Positions 8,409 to 16,237 of a stretch of 64,000 bases of DNA are shown one piece after another; within the stretch, counting starts at the first letter, position 1, and every line of letters begins with the position of its first letter. A program made the position numbers and the translations under genes. Below the pieces are notes generated by a model. It was given only the letters and a program-made list of their open reading frames with translations, searched no databases and had not been told where the DNA came from. This DNA is from CAWBXL01 sp963837365 (GTDB lineage Bacteria > Acidobacteriota > Terriglobia > Terriglobales > Acidobacteriaceae): positions 1 to 64,000 of the forward strand of contig CAWIMW010000003.1 in NCBI GenBank assembly GCA_963837365.1, given 5' to 3'.

Positions 8409-9193
8409 CAGCCCGGCTTGCTCGCGGAGACGAACTGCGCCACGCCCATGACCCGCTGTTCGACACCGACCAGACCGGCCTCCGTCAGGGCTCCGGTCAG
8501 GTCGTTGCGACCGAAGACCCGCACCCCGCTCAGCCCGCGCACCACGGCGTTGCTCAGCGACGCGGGAACGGGACCCCGGTTGCAGCTCGTCAGCAGCGCC
8601 AGCCGGCCGCCCGGAGCGAGCACGCGGACGAGCTCCACCAGAGCCCGCATTGGCTCCTCGATCAGGTAGAGGGCGGCGAAGCAGCAGACCGCATCGAAGC
8701 TCTCGTCGCGAAACGGCAACGCCGCGGCGTCGCCGCGGACGTAGGCCACGTCGGCCCCCTCGGTCTCGCGCACAGCGGTCGCGAGCATCGGGGCGGAGGC
8801 GTCAAGCCCAACCACCAGCCCGCCGTCTCCAGCGGCCACCGCGAAGTCACGACTGAAGTTGCCGGGACCGCAGGCGACGTCGAGCACGCGGTCGCCCGGC
8901 TCGATCGAGAGCATCTCCAGCGCCATCCGGTGCTCGTCCCCGCTACCGGGTCCGGTCAGCCCCATCAGCAGGCGGGCGCCGATCGGGCGCCAGAAGCGCT
9001 GGTAGATCAACGGCAGGCCCCGGCTCAGCATCAGCCGCTGGCCGAGATGGGCGCCGGTCGGATCGCGCCGGCCGAGCAGATCGAGATAGCCGTGCGCCAG
9101 GTCGACGTCCTCGAATCGGGGAGGCGACTCGAACAGCGCCAAGGCCCGCTCGACCGACGAGGACGGCGAGGAACGCTGGTTGGAGGCGAGCAT
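8408..9193 (-). CDS. Class I SAM-dependent methyltransferase
   Basis: Start chosen at ATG 9193 (GTG 9205 is possible), giving 261 residues. The frame is open back to 9376, but that extension is translated from a tRNA-Val fragment and is not protein. The SAM motif I VLDVACGPGNFSRDF is followed by GLDASAPMLATAV, RGDAAALPFRDESFDAVCC and VLAPGGRLALL, the Methyltransf_11 order. The substrate is unknown. It is the last chromosomal gene before the left end of the integrative element and is coupled to the SRPBCC gene. Confidence 0.85.
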   Translation of the reverse strand: MLASNQRSSPSSSVERALALFESPPRFEDVDLAHGYLDLLGRRDPTGAHLGQRLMLSRGLPLIYQRFWRPIGARLLMGLTGPGSGDEHRMALEMLSIEPGDRVLDVACGPGNFSRDFAVAAGDGGLVVGLDASAPMLATAVRETEGADVAYVRGDAAALPFRDESFDAVCCFAALYLIEEPMRALVELVRVLAPGGRLALLTSCNRGPVPASLSNAVVRGLSGVRVFGRNDLTGALTEAGLVGVEQRVMGVAQFVSASKPG

Positions 9194-9209
9194 TGGATCG
9201 GTCACGATA

Positions 9210-9251
9210 GGCGGTACTGGGCTCGAACCAGTGACCCCCTCCTTGTAAGGG
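9210..9251 (-). repeat. attL-like remnant: 3' part of tRNA-Val
   Basis: These 42 bp are identical to 30045-30086, inside the intact tRNA-Val(UAC) gene, and run from the anticodon loop to the acceptor 3' strand. The sequence then diverges immediately on both sides, including one change in the acceptor stem (A at 9209 against G at 30044). No 5' half of the tRNA is present here. It is read as the displaced 3' end left by integration into tRNA-Val. Confidence 0.85.
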
Positions 9252-9329
9252 GCTCGGGTGGATTCGGAGTGAGCGGCTGGAATCGGCTTGTGTGCAGGGG
9301 ATTCATGTGCTGGGTCGAGTCTAAGACCC

Positions 9330-9397
9330 GGGCCGAATGTGCGGGGATATACGCCGATTTGGTTCGTTTCGGGCACTCGTGGGGCCGAGTGCCCAAG
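9330..9397. repeat. Dispersed 67-68 bp repeat, copy 1, with hairpin
   Basis: This 68-bp stretch is closely similar to 13579-13645. It contains a hairpin with arms GGGCACTCG and CGAGTGCCC around 9371-9394. A related palindrome with the same CGTTTCGGGCAC half stands near the right end of the element (29945-29970). It may be a recombinase arm-type site or regulator site; this is inference. Confidence 0.55.
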
Positions 9398-9418
9398 GTG
9401 CCGACGCCGATGAGCAGC

Positions 9419-9467
9419 AAATGTATAGGGCGTTTTCGCTGAAGCTGCGAAAACGCCCTATACATTT
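9419..9467. terminator. Perfect 21-bp inverted repeat (7-nt loop)
   Basis: The arms at 9419-9439 and 9447-9467 are exact reverse complements, separated by TGAAGCT. The right arm reaches into the stop codon of the ImmA/IrrE gene (9466-9468). It lies just inside the left end of the integrative element. It could be a strong terminator that shields the operon, or the footprint of a small palindromic element. Confidence 0.6.
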
Positions 9468-10449
9468 ACCGTCCGGGCTGGTTTCCGAGCTCAGCAGCGC
9501 GAAGCCGCAGCCAGGCGTCGAATTCGGGGTCTTCGATGAGACCTGGAGGTAGGCCGCGTTTCTTGGCAAAGCGGCCCCTGAAAACGGTGTAGAGACGAGC
9601 CGGATCGGTTTCTCCATCTCGCCGTGCTGTGTCGTATGCATAGGCGACGACGCCATTGCAACGCTGCGCGAGCTTGCGGGGAGGATCGACTTGCGTGCCG
9701 TATTGCTGCGCCAACCCCTTGAGCACGACGCCTGAGGCTCCGGCTGGCGCGGTGAAGTCGTCGGCCTGGCCGCGATAGGTCCACCAGAGCACTCGGCGAC
9801 TTCCGGTTTTGACCTCCTCTACCTCGGAGGCGAAGCGGTCCAGCCGCTCTCTATCGAGTTGCGCACCCTGGAGCGGCGGCCCAATCCCGGTCCCCCTCGT
9901 CTCGCCGCTCAGCACAACCTTCCCGTCGCCGGAATCGATGACGGCGAAAACGTGGCCACGAGGAAGGCGCTCGGTAAGTCGAAAGGACGCCACCCAGGTC
10001 GAGACACCGGCATCGAGGACACTCCGGACCAGATCGCCGACTTTCTCGTCGCGGCGGGAGGAGATGAGCGCGTCCAGCCACGCCGACGGCAGGAGCAGCT
10101 CGGCGGCGAAGCGGTTGGCTTCCGGCTCGAAGTTCGCGGCCGGTGAGAAGTCGGGGCGATCGGTCGCCGTGTCGCAGGCGAAGGCATCGCCGAGATGCCA
10201 AGGCAAGAGAAGATGACCTAGCTCGTGAGCGAGGGTGAAGCGTTGGCGGGTCTGGTGGTCGGACCTTTCGACCAGGATCAGTGGCTTCAGGCGGCGACCG
10301 TCGAGGCCAAGCACCAAGCCATCGCAGCTGCCCGGGATCGAGTCGTACTCGACGTCTGCGAATCTCCTGGCGAGACTCAGAACATCGACCGGCGGCCGAA
10401 GCCCGTACTTGCCGACAACGGTCTCTGCGAGGGCCTCCTCGCGATTCAC
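9466..10449 (-). CDS. ImmA/IrrE-family metallo-endopeptidase
   Basis: A 327-residue protein starting with GTG. The zinc protease motif HELGH is at residues 75-79, and the third ligand region EPEANRFAAELLLP follows about 30 residues later, as in ImmA/IrrE. The N-terminal VVGKYGLRPPVDVLSLARRF segment is the usual helical lead-in. A C-terminal extension of about 180 residues carries no motif I recognise. ImmA-type proteases cleave repressors of mobile elements or antitoxins. It is third in a minus-strand operon after an E3-type RNase-like protein and a small acidic protein, with 2 bp between genes, so cleavage of one of these or of an element repressor is plausible but inferred. Confidence 0.85.
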   Translation of the reverse strand: MNREEALAETVVGKYGLRPPVDVLSLARRFADVEYDSIPGSCDGLVLGLDGRRLKPLILVERSDHQTRQRFTLAHELGHLLLPWHLGDAFACDTATDRPDFSPAANFEPEANRFAAELLLPSAWLDALISSRRDEKVGDLVRSVLDAGVSTWVASFRLTERLPRGHVFAVIDSGDGKVVLSGETRGTGIGPPLQGAQLDRERLDRFASEVEEVKTGSRRVLWWTYRGQADDFTAPAGASGVVLKGLAQQYGTQVDPPRKLAQRCNGVVAYAYDTARRDGETDPARLYTVFRGRFAKKRGLPPGLIEDPEFDAWLRLRAAELGNQPGR

Positions 10450-10451
10450 CG

Positions 10452-10769
10452 CTAGACCAGGCGGCCGGTCTCTCTCAACCAGTTCTGCACCTTCCGAACA
10501 TCGCCGGCGTCCAGCCCCCTGGCCGCGATTGCATGCTCGTCGGCCTCGGCGAGAACATCGGATACGGATTCGTCGCGCTCATGCGCAGCGAGGATAAACC
10601 GAAGCGACCGCGGCTCCTCGACGAACAGGCCGTACTCCTCAGCGCTCATGCCGAGGAAGTCCTCGATGCCGGGACCTCCCTCTTCGGCATGCCAACGCTC
10701 GATGAAGGCATCGATGTCCGTCCAGACGGCGGTGCCTGCGAGAACGCGGTCGACGTAGGTGTCAGACAT
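10452..10769 (-). CDS. Small acidic protein, putative antitoxin/immunity partner
   Basis: A 105-residue acidic protein. The ATG at 10769 is preceded by a strong GGGGAGGAGG ribosome site; the longer open frame upstream is low-complexity shadow. It contains DDIDAFI-like and SAEEYGLFVEEP segments seen in small proteins that sit next to ImmA/IrrE genes in actinobacteria. Its start overlaps the end of the RNase-like gene and its stop is 2 bp from the ImmA/IrrE start, so it sits between toxin-like and protease genes. The acidic character would suit an immunity protein for a basic rRNase; function is not shown. Confidence 0.6.
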   Translation of the reverse strand: MSDTYVDRVLAGTAVWTDIDAFIERWHAEEGGPGIEDFLGMSAEEYGLFVEEPRSLRFILAAHERDESVSDVLAEADEHAIAARGLDAGDVRKVQNWLRETGRLV

Positions 10770-11013
10770 CAATCCTCCTCCCCCTCTTTGGGCCTTTCTC
10801 CTTGCGGCCGGTGACTGCATGCAGAGTGCCGAGATGGAAGCCTCGCTTGTCGTAGACCTCGATCTCGCCGTGCAGGTCGTCCCACTCGTACAGGCGGGTT
10901 CCCTCCTCGTTTCTCCAGCGCTGACCGCCCTCGCGGTGGACCTTGATCTGCTTGTCGAGGAATCCAAGCTTCGGCCGCGTCACAGGCGCCAGCGTATTGC
11001 TCGCCCGAGCCAA
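10762..11013 (-). CDS. Stand-alone colicin E3-type rRNase-like domain, start uncertain
   Basis: The C-terminal half reads LYEWDDLHGEIEVYDKRG followed by FHLGTLHAVTG and a basic tail with GRRIDV. This matches the catalytic block of colicin E3/pyocin-type cytotoxic RNases, in which Asp, His and Glu (WDxxHGxxE) cleave 16S rRNA; all three are present. No receptor or translocation domain is visible, so it looks like an intracellular toxin and not a bacteriocin. A TTG at 11013 gives 83 residues. The frame stays open to 11163, but that part is poor coding sequence over the divergent promoter. It overlaps the next gene by 8 bp and probably forms a toxin-antitoxin-like operon with it. Confidence 0.6.
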   Translation of the reverse strand: MARASNTLAPVTRPKLGFLDKQIKVHREGGQRWRNEEGTRLYEWDDLHGEIEVYDKRGFHLGTLHAVTGRKEKGPKRGRRIDV

Positions 11014-11086
11014 ACGACGCAGTCGCCGGTCGAGGCGCCATGTGGGGCGAGAGCTGTCTACTTTCGATTTGGAGCATAGTTCTGAG

Positions 11087-11096
11087 CACAATTGTG
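11087..11096. promoter_or_regulatory. Palindromic operator-like site CACAATTGTG
   Basis: A perfect 10-bp palindrome in the divergent region between the RNase-like operon (minus) and the MerR-like gene (plus), with partial flanking symmetry (TGAGCACAATTGTGAGCG). It overlaps the proposed GTG start at 11094, so it could serve as an autoregulatory operator. No binding protein is identified. Confidence 0.35.
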
Positions 11097-11618
11097 AGCG
11101 TATCTTCGGACAGTATTCGGCTGGTGGGAGAGAAGGACCTGCTTGAGCTTGCTCGGGTGCCACGCGGGACGTGGAGCGGGTGGATCCGCGGCGGGCACTT
11201 CGAGAGCAGCGACAGCGGCCTCTACGGCGAGAACGAGGTCGTGGCCGTAGCGATCTTCAACGTCCTCGCCAGCGCCCTGCCGATACGCAAGGCGTCGATC
11301 GCCTGGAAGGACTGCGGGTCCGCTGTGACCGACGCCTGCATCCAACTTCGGCTCGAGGGCGACGAGCCTCTCGTGTTCGCGATCGACGTCCACGCACTGG
11401 ACGGCGCGGCAATGGGCGACGCCGGCGAGCTCTTCGACCTCGTTCACAGCCCGGTGCCGTCGCCACGCGGCTGGATCGCGATCCCAATCGCCGATCTCGC
11501 CCGCGAGGCAAGGCGTGGGTTCTGGAAGCACGCGAAACCCGCCTCCGAACTCAGCCGCGACGGACGGAGGAGGACCACGAAGCGGGACACACGATCATCC
11601 AGTTCTTCTGCCACCTAG
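11094..11618 (+). CDS. MerR-like HTH protein, possible antitoxin of a PIN toxin
   Basis: A 174-residue protein from GTG 11094. The open frame extends to 11040, but the earlier part lies in the divergent promoter. The segment ARVPRGTWSGWIRGGHF with Y-G-E-N-E-V resembles a winged-helix/MerR-type DNA-binding lead, followed by a mixed alpha/beta body with no recognised motif. Its 3' end runs into a PIN-domain reading frame at 11588 in another frame, the usual order of DNA-binding antitoxin then VapC toxin. The last 20 residues are low-complexity and look out of frame, so a sequencing indel near 11550-11600 may hide the true end. Confidence 0.5.
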   Translation: MSVSSDSIRLVGEKDLLELARVPRGTWSGWIRGGHFESSDSGLYGENEVVAVAIFNVLASALPIRKASIAWKDCGSAVTDACIQLRLEGDEPLVFAIDVHALDGAAMGDAGELFDLVHSPVPSPRGWIAIPIADLAREARRGFWKHAKPASELSRDGRRRTTKRDTRSSSSSAT

Positions 11619-11968
11619 TCGCGCTCTTCGAAGGCGAGCGAGGGCAGCTCATCACCTCGCAGCTGGCGGTCGCCGAGGCCGACTACCTGATCCTCACTCG
11701 GCTGGGTGTCGACGTCGAGGTCGCCTTCCTCGATGACCTCGCGGCGGGCACCTTCGTCGTCGATTGCCTCGACCGCAAGGAGCTGGGAGCGGCCCGCGAC
11801 CTGGCGCGTCGCTACCGCGACCTCGAGCTGGGCCTTGCCGACGCCTCGCTTGCAGTGCTGGCCGACCGGCATGGAACCGATCGGATCGCCAGCTTCGACG
11901 AGCGCGCCTTCCGCGCGATGACGCCATTGCGCGGGGAGTCCTTCACGGTCCTCCCCGCCGATTCGTAG
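11588..11968 (+). pseudogene. PIN-domain (VapC-like) protein lacking its start
   Basis: The frame gives LVALFEGERG, SQLAVAEADYLILTRLG, LELGLADASLAVLADRH and RIASFDERAF in the order of VapC-type PIN RNases. Three acidic positions can be seen (Glu in AEADY, Asp in LADAS, Asp in SFDER). The first conserved Asp (VDSS-like N-terminus) and a start codon are missing in this frame; a neighbouring frame reads SSSSAT at that point, as if one or two bases were lost. It is either a decayed toxin or a gene broken by indel errors. Its partner would be the MerR-like gene just upstream. Confidence 0.5.
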
Positions 11969-12002
11969 CGACTCGACTGTCCGCAGTAGCATCGCGACCG
12001 CG

Positions 12003-12491
12003 ATGGCGATTCGCCTGCTTGCGACCTACGAGTTCATCGACAAGGACGGGCATCCGGCAGCGATGGTCCGGCTGCCGGTGGTCGACTACGCGCGGCCTGA
12101 CGCCGACGGCAGGGAGCGACCACGCGTCCTCCTGCTCAGCGGCGACGACCCGTATCTCGTCGACTTTCACCCCGACAGCACGATCGAGACGCAGTACGGT
12201 CGGCTCGAGGCGCTGCTGATCGACGCCGTCGCCGATCCGATTCCCGCTCAGCCCGGCTGGGTCGCCGAGATCTGGATCGAACCGCTCGATGCGGCGCCGG
12301 AGCGACTGGGCGTATATCCCGTACTCGCCTGGGAACCCGAGCCGAACACGAGCCTCGACGATGGCCCCCAGGGGCACGCCGTCCTCCTCATCCCCGAGCG
12401 CAACGACCGGCTCGGCAGCCATTCCGGACCGGTCAGCACCCGCGACCTACCGGGCCTCGTGCGCTACCGGCGCGAGGACGAGGCCGGCTGA
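12003..12491 (+). CDS. Conserved-looking hypothetical protein
   Basis: A 162-residue protein from an ATG 34 bp after the PIN frame. No family is recognised. It has a beta-rich N-terminal half (AIRLLATYEFI, RVLLLSGDDPYLVDF) and several Trp residues, with no membrane segment or signal peptide. Codon use matches the neighbours. Its 3' end overlaps the convergent DprA-like gene by 28 bp. Confidence 0.5.
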   Translation: MAIRLLATYEFIDKDGHPAAMVRLPVVDYARPDADGRERPRVLLLSGDDPYLVDFHPDSTIETQYGRLEALLIDAVADPIPAQPGWVAEIWIEPLDAAPERLGVYPVLAWEPEPNTSLDDGPQGHAVLLIPERNDRLGSHSGPVSTRDLPGLVRYRREDEAG

Positions 12492-13459
12492 GCACCAATC
12501 CGTCGCTGCTCACGGATTCGCTCTTCCGGTCGACCCTGAGCACCATGGCGGATCAAGCGATCAGAGCGACGTTCTGCCGAATAGAGCCGTTCGAGGTGCC
12601 CGACGATCTCTTCGTCGTTGTCGACGACGTACGTGTTGGGGCGCTCCTCCGCGTACATCTGCGCCCACCGATGGCACAGCAGCGAACGCAAGAGGAAGAC
12701 CGGCCTGCCCTGCTCGATCGCCAAGCGAGCCTGCATGCGCGCGCCACTCTTGTTGCCCGCCTCGACGACGACGGTGGCCCGAGCGAAGCCAGACATCACC
12801 GCGTTTCGCTGAGGGAACGTCCAGCGGCGCGGTTCCTGGCTCGGCCAGAACTGGGAGATGACCGCACTCTCACGGCCCAGCCTGTCCTGCAGCTCGGCAT
12901 TCTGCTTCGGGAAGTGATGCCGAAGCCCGGTGCCGATCACCGCCACCGTGCGCCCGCCCGCGTCGAGCGTCGCCCGGTGAGCGGCACTGTCGATGCCGGC
13001 GGCGAGGCCGCTGACGACGACGAAGTCGTGGGCGACCAGATCGCGAGCGATCTCCGCAGCCTTCTCAAAATCCTCCGGTGAGGCTTTCCGGCTTCCCACC
13101 ACCGCCACGGAGCGCTCGTCCGCGGGGCTCAGCCCGCCCCTCACGAAGAGGGCAGGCGGTCGGTTGTGGACCATCCGCAGGTTCATCGGGTAGGCGGCAT
13201 CGAGAACCGTTATCACCCGGATTCCCTCCCGCTCGTAGGAGATCACCCGCTCCTCGAGCTGATCCAGCGTCACCTGGGCGCTTTCGACCGCAAAGAGACG
13301 GGGGTCCCCGGTCTCCTCCATCTGCTCCAAGAGCGCAAGGGCGCTACCCGCCTCCTCGATCGAGCCGGCGAGCCGGTTCCACTCGACCTTGCGCCGAGCC
13401 ATCAGGGCGAGAACGGCCGCCCGCTCCCTGGTGCTGACTAACGTTTCGTCATCGAACAT
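12464..13459 (-). CDS. DprA/Smf-like DNA-processing protein
   Basis: A 331-residue protein from ATG 13459; the open frame back to 13651 is poor coding sequence. The Rossmann-like DprA core is clear: YPMNLRMVHNRPPALFVRG, VAVVGSRKAS, VVSGLAAGIDSAAH and FPQRNAVMSGFARATVVVEA in the right order. Chromosomal DprA loads RecA on incoming single-stranded DNA. This copy is on an integrative element, lacks the C-terminal winged helix and has an unusual N-terminal segment, so it is likely an accessory protein handling transferred or foreign DNA. It is monocistronic on the minus strand. Confidence 0.8.
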   Translation of the reverse strand: MFDDETLVSTRERAAVLALMARRKVEWNRLAGSIEEAGSALALLEQMEETGDPRLFAVESAQVTLDQLEERVISYEREGIRVITVLDAAYPMNLRMVHNRPPALFVRGGLSPADERSVAVVGSRKASPEDFEKAAEIARDLVAHDFVVVSGLAAGIDSAAHRATLDAGGRTVAVIGTGLRHHFPKQNAELQDRLGRESAVISQFWPSQEPRRWTFPQRNAVMSGFARATVVVEAGNKSGARMQARLAIEQGRPVFLLRSLLCHRWAQMYAEERPNTYVVDNDEEIVGHLERLYSAERRSDRLIRHGAQGRPEERIREQRRIGAQPASSSRR

Positions 13460-13578
13460 ATGTTCGGATTCTAGCTCGGGCACAGGGCAACCGTAGCGAC
13501 CTCGATATTGCTCGCCGTTCGGACAGCACGCGTGCCGACAATCGCTACGTCGACCCTTGCTCGTCGTCCGAGCGGTTA

Positions 13579-13645
13579 GGGCCGAATGTGCGGGGTATGC
13601 GGCGATTGGACCCGTTTCGGACTCTCGTGGGGCCGAGTACCCAAG
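13579..13645. repeat. Dispersed 67-68 bp repeat, copy 2
   Basis: The copy is closely similar to 9330-9397, starting GGGCCGAATGTGCGGGG and ending CCGAGTACCCAAG. The inner hairpin is less perfect here. It lies about 120 bp upstream of the DprA-like start, so it could hold that gene's promoter or operator. The two copies are 4.2 kb apart in the same orientation. Confidence 0.5.
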
Positions 13646-13692
13646 CGCCACGCTCGGCGAGCCCCCGCTGATCGCGCTGGTAGCTTGAATCC

Positions 13693-13983
13693 GTGGCTAC
13701 GCGCACTAGAGCAGACGATGTTGAGGATCTCCGCAAGAAGGTCTTCGACTCGGTTCATCGCATCGTCGATGGCGAGACCGACGTCACCGTCGGCTGGCTG
13801 GGCGAGTCCCCCGACGAAGAAGAGATCCTGGTTCAGGTCACCCTCCCCGACCCCGGAGGCGACGAGACCTGGGATCAGGACGTGACCAACGCGATACGCG
13901 CCGCTGTTCGCGCAGCGACCGCAGAGACCCTGCCCTCTGCGGTCGCGACGACGCGCTTGGTTCCGGCGGGCGACGATGGCTAA
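13693..13983 (+). CDS. Small acidic hypothetical protein
   Basis: A 96-residue protein from a GTG start. It opens with a charged helix (TRADDVEDLRKKVFDSVHRI) followed by a beta segment (DVTVGWLGESPDEEEILVQV) and another helix. No family is recognised; the layout suggests a small alpha/beta accessory protein. Its stop overlaps a 23-codon frame that starts at 13976 and ends against the large HEPN gene. Confidence 0.45.
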   Translation: MATRTRADDVEDLRKKVFDSVHRIVDGETDVTVGWLGESPDEEEILVQVTLPDPGGDETWDQDVTNAIRAAVRAATAETLPSAVATTRLVPAGDDG

Positions 13984-14047
13984 AGATAAACCTGCGGATC
14001 CGCTCGATCCGAACTTCCTGATCGAACACGCACAGCGGCTCACTTAG
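13976..14047 (+). other. Possible truncated downstream gene (23 codons)
   Basis: An ATG overlapping the upstream stop opens a frame of MAKDKPADPLDPNFLIEHAQ and a few more residues, ending at 14047. It overlaps the stop region of the convergent HEPN gene by 4 bp. The start overlap and charged, helix-like sequence suggest the first codons of a formerly longer second gene of the operon, cut when the minus-strand block arrived. Confidence 0.25.
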
Positions 14048-15933
14048 GTACGTTGCGTAAAGAGAATCTCGACTGGGTCACCGCCTTCTGCAAGTTGTCG
14101 CCAGCGAGCTTGCACGTTTGCCCGACGACGCTCCAGTCGAACGGCCAAGGCTTCCCTCTCTTTCGCAGCCGCCAATGCGTCTTGGGCAAGCCGGGATTGA
14201 AGCCACCCAAGGAATGGCTCAATCGATTTGACAACCGTCGTTGCGGTGTCTGCACCGTGGAGAATCTCGTTCCGTTGCCTCGCCGCCCTTTCGATCAATC
14301 GGTCAAATTCACCGGCGAGTTCTGTTTTCCACACCAGAACGGTGTCGGCGCTCTCCATCCGGGCTGCGAGCTCGTGAACCGTTCGAGAAGCGAGCTTGCT
14401 CAGCGGGACGAGTCCAACAAGCTCTGGCAAGGCTCGAATTACCTCCCCGTATTCGATTCTGTAACTCCTACCCTGATGCGGGAGAAGGCGTTCGCGCCAT
14501 GGCTGAGTGGTTCCAATCACTGGCGCCGGAAACTCAATCACCGCAACTGCGTTGTGCGCAACATCGGCGACAATGCTCCCGATCTGCACTTGGCACCACG
14601 TATCCCGCAGATAGTGCTTCGCGGCAGCTACCCAATGTTCGCCAGAGGCAATCGGCAACAAGCGCTCAAGGAGTCGAACACCAAGCGCCACCCGCTGCGT
14701 TCGGTCATCGAGTTCGGCGACGCGCTCGATCCAGTCGATGTCGGCGATTGCCGAGTGCAGCTTCGGCTCTCCGTTGCGTAGCCGCTCTGCGACCGCATCC
14801 TCAAGCCTCTCCAAACCGCTGGAGGTCGGCTCAAACTCAGGGCTAAATCTGTCTTTGAAAGGCACCTGTTCCTCTTGCAAGGGTGAGCCCCACCATCCTT
14901 TACCCCTGACGAAGGCAGCCCCACCGTTCAACATCCGCCACTCCGACCCCGGCTGCGCGGCTCTGATCAAATCCCTACTCAACCCCCGGGCTCGCTCGAC
15001 ACTCGCTCCAATATTGCCGTCTCCAAGCGTTACTCGCGCAAGAACAAAGGGGGACTCGGGCGGATCGCCGAGGAAGAGTCCAAGGCTCTCTGCCTCAAAT
15101 TCTTCTTTCATGCTCTCATCATCGTGCGGCCAACCTTGTTCAATTGCCGCCGGCCAAGCCTGCCCTGGGAAGAACTCGACTGGACCGATTGCCAGGTACG
15201 GCTGGTGAAGAAACGCGTTTTGAAAACCGACCCACACCGTTAGGTCACCTCGTTCTGGCTGGGCACTCAACCCATCGCTGCAAAGCTGGACCCGTTCATC
15301 AACAGTGAGCCCAGCGAGGCCGGCCTTCTCGTTCTTGTGGGGCAGCTCGCGATCAACCGCCACGGCGATGAGGCTGAGATCGTCCGTGAGAATCGAAGTT
15401 AGCTTCCGGTGCATCGAGGCCCAATTTCCGCCGCGCCGATCAACAAGTTCTGCGAGCTGCAAGACACGTAGCTCGCACAAGTCGGCGGGTGAGTTGCTAC
15501 GGAACGCGTCAACAACATCGATCCAAGCCGCCTCAATCGCAGCAGCTGACTCGCACTGCTCCCGGACGCTCTCGACGACACCCTCAAGCCTTTGTGCTCC
15601 GCCAGCGTCATTCAGTAGCGCCGGGAGGCGCGAGAGCTCAACCTGTATTTGCTTCAGAGCTAGATTGGCAGCCTGAGAGAACGTGGGCCCGAGAGCTTCA
15701 ACGCTTTGAGCAAGATCGTCACGTAGCGACTTTCGGTCCTCTTTGGAGTCCATCAATTGTCCCGCCTGAGCAGATCTCGCAGCAGCGGCGAGCTCTGCGA
15801 GGACCGCCGATATGCCGAGTGTCGATGGTGGTGCCTGATTTCCATCGAGGTCTCGAAGCCGCGCAGCAAGCGCAAGCATCTCTGGCTCGAGAGCCGATTC
15901 GTTTGCAAATCTGGTCGTGGAGTACTGCGCCAT
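14044..15933 (-). CDS. Large HEPN-motif protein, candidate defence effector
   Basis: A 629-residue protein from ATG 15933 (an upstream open extension overlaps the RHH gene antisense-like and is rejected). The N-terminal third is helical; the middle is mixed alpha/beta with several Trp. The C-terminal domain contains ERAARQRNEILHGA, an R-N-x3-H motif of the Rx4-6H class that forms the RNase site of HEPN domains (as in ApeA-like and abortive-infection proteins). It is third in a minus-strand series after a BrnT-like gene and an RHH antitoxin (22 bp after the latter). RNase activity in phage defence is inference from the motif and the element context. Confidence 0.55.
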   Translation of the reverse strand: MAQYSTTRFANESALEPEMLALAARLRDLDGNQAPPSTLGISAVLAELAAAARSAQAGQLMDSKEDRKSLRDDLAQSVEALGPTFSQAANLALKQIQVELSRLPALLNDAGGAQRLEGVVESVREQCESAAAIEAAWIDVVDAFRSNSPADLCELRVLQLAELVDRRGGNWASMHRKLTSILTDDLSLIAVAVDRELPHKNEKAGLAGLTVDERVQLCSDGLSAQPERGDLTVWVGFQNAFLHQPYLAIGPVEFFPGQAWPAAIEQGWPHDDESMKEEFEAESLGLFLGDPPESPFVLARVTLGDGNIGASVERARGLSRDLIRAAQPGSEWRMLNGGAAFVRGKGWWGSPLQEEQVPFKDRFSPEFEPTSSGLERLEDAVAERLRNGEPKLHSAIADIDWIERVAELDDRTQRVALGVRLLERLLPIASGEHWVAAAKHYLRDTWCQVQIGSIVADVAHNAVAVIEFPAPVIGTTQPWRERLLPHQGRSYRIEYGEVIRALPELVGLVPLSKLASRTVHELAARMESADTVLVWKTELAGEFDRLIERAARQRNEILHGADTATTVVKSIEPFLGWLQSRLAQDALAAAKEREALAVRLERRRANVQARWRQLAEGGDPVEILFTQRT

Positions 15934-15955
15934 CAATGCGGGAGAAGCGGAGGCG

Positions 15956-16237
15956 TTACGAGCCGACGTACCGCGCAACCGCCTCGCGGGCAAGGTCGCT
16001 GACGGACCGACCTTCCTTCTTTGCGCGCTTCTGGGCGGCCCGGTATAGATCTGGCGTGGCACGAAAGCTCATCCGAGGAGAGGCGCCCGGACCTGCAAGC
16101 GAAGGCCGGCCGACCCGGCGACGCTTCGCCTTCGAAAGGTCATAGCCGCGCTCTGCCTCCGCCGCAAGGGCATCGGCAATCTCGGGAGTGATCTCTTCTC
16201 CTGCCTTAGTCATTGGATTCTTCTTGAGCTTTGCCAT
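15956..16237 (-). CDS. Ribbon-helix-helix (CopG/BrnA-like) antitoxin
   Basis: A 93-residue basic protein. The C-terminal SPRMSFRATPDLYRAAQKRA followed by EGRSVSDLAREAVARYV is a typical RHH DNA-binding/dimerisation segment. The N-terminal part (TKAGEEITPEIADALAAEAE) resembles the toxin-binding region of BrnA/CopG antitoxins. Its start overlaps the end of the preceding gene by 32 bp, the toxin-first order of brnTA. It is expected to neutralise the upstream toxin and repress the operon. Confidence 0.75.
   Translation of the reverse strand: MAKLKKNPMTKAGEEITPEIADALAAEAERGYDLSKAKRRRVGRPSLAGPGASPRMSFRATPDLYRAAQKRAKKEGRSVSDLAREAVARYVGS

Noticed and set aside
9194..9376. N-terminal extension of the methyltransferase
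   Set aside because: The extension includes GVTGSSPVPPI, the usual translation of a tRNA 3' end. It is the tRNA-Val remnant and not protein.
14053..14846. Plus-strand open frames over the HEPN gene
   Set aside because: Antisense readings with irregular composition. The minus-strand frame is much longer and protein-like.
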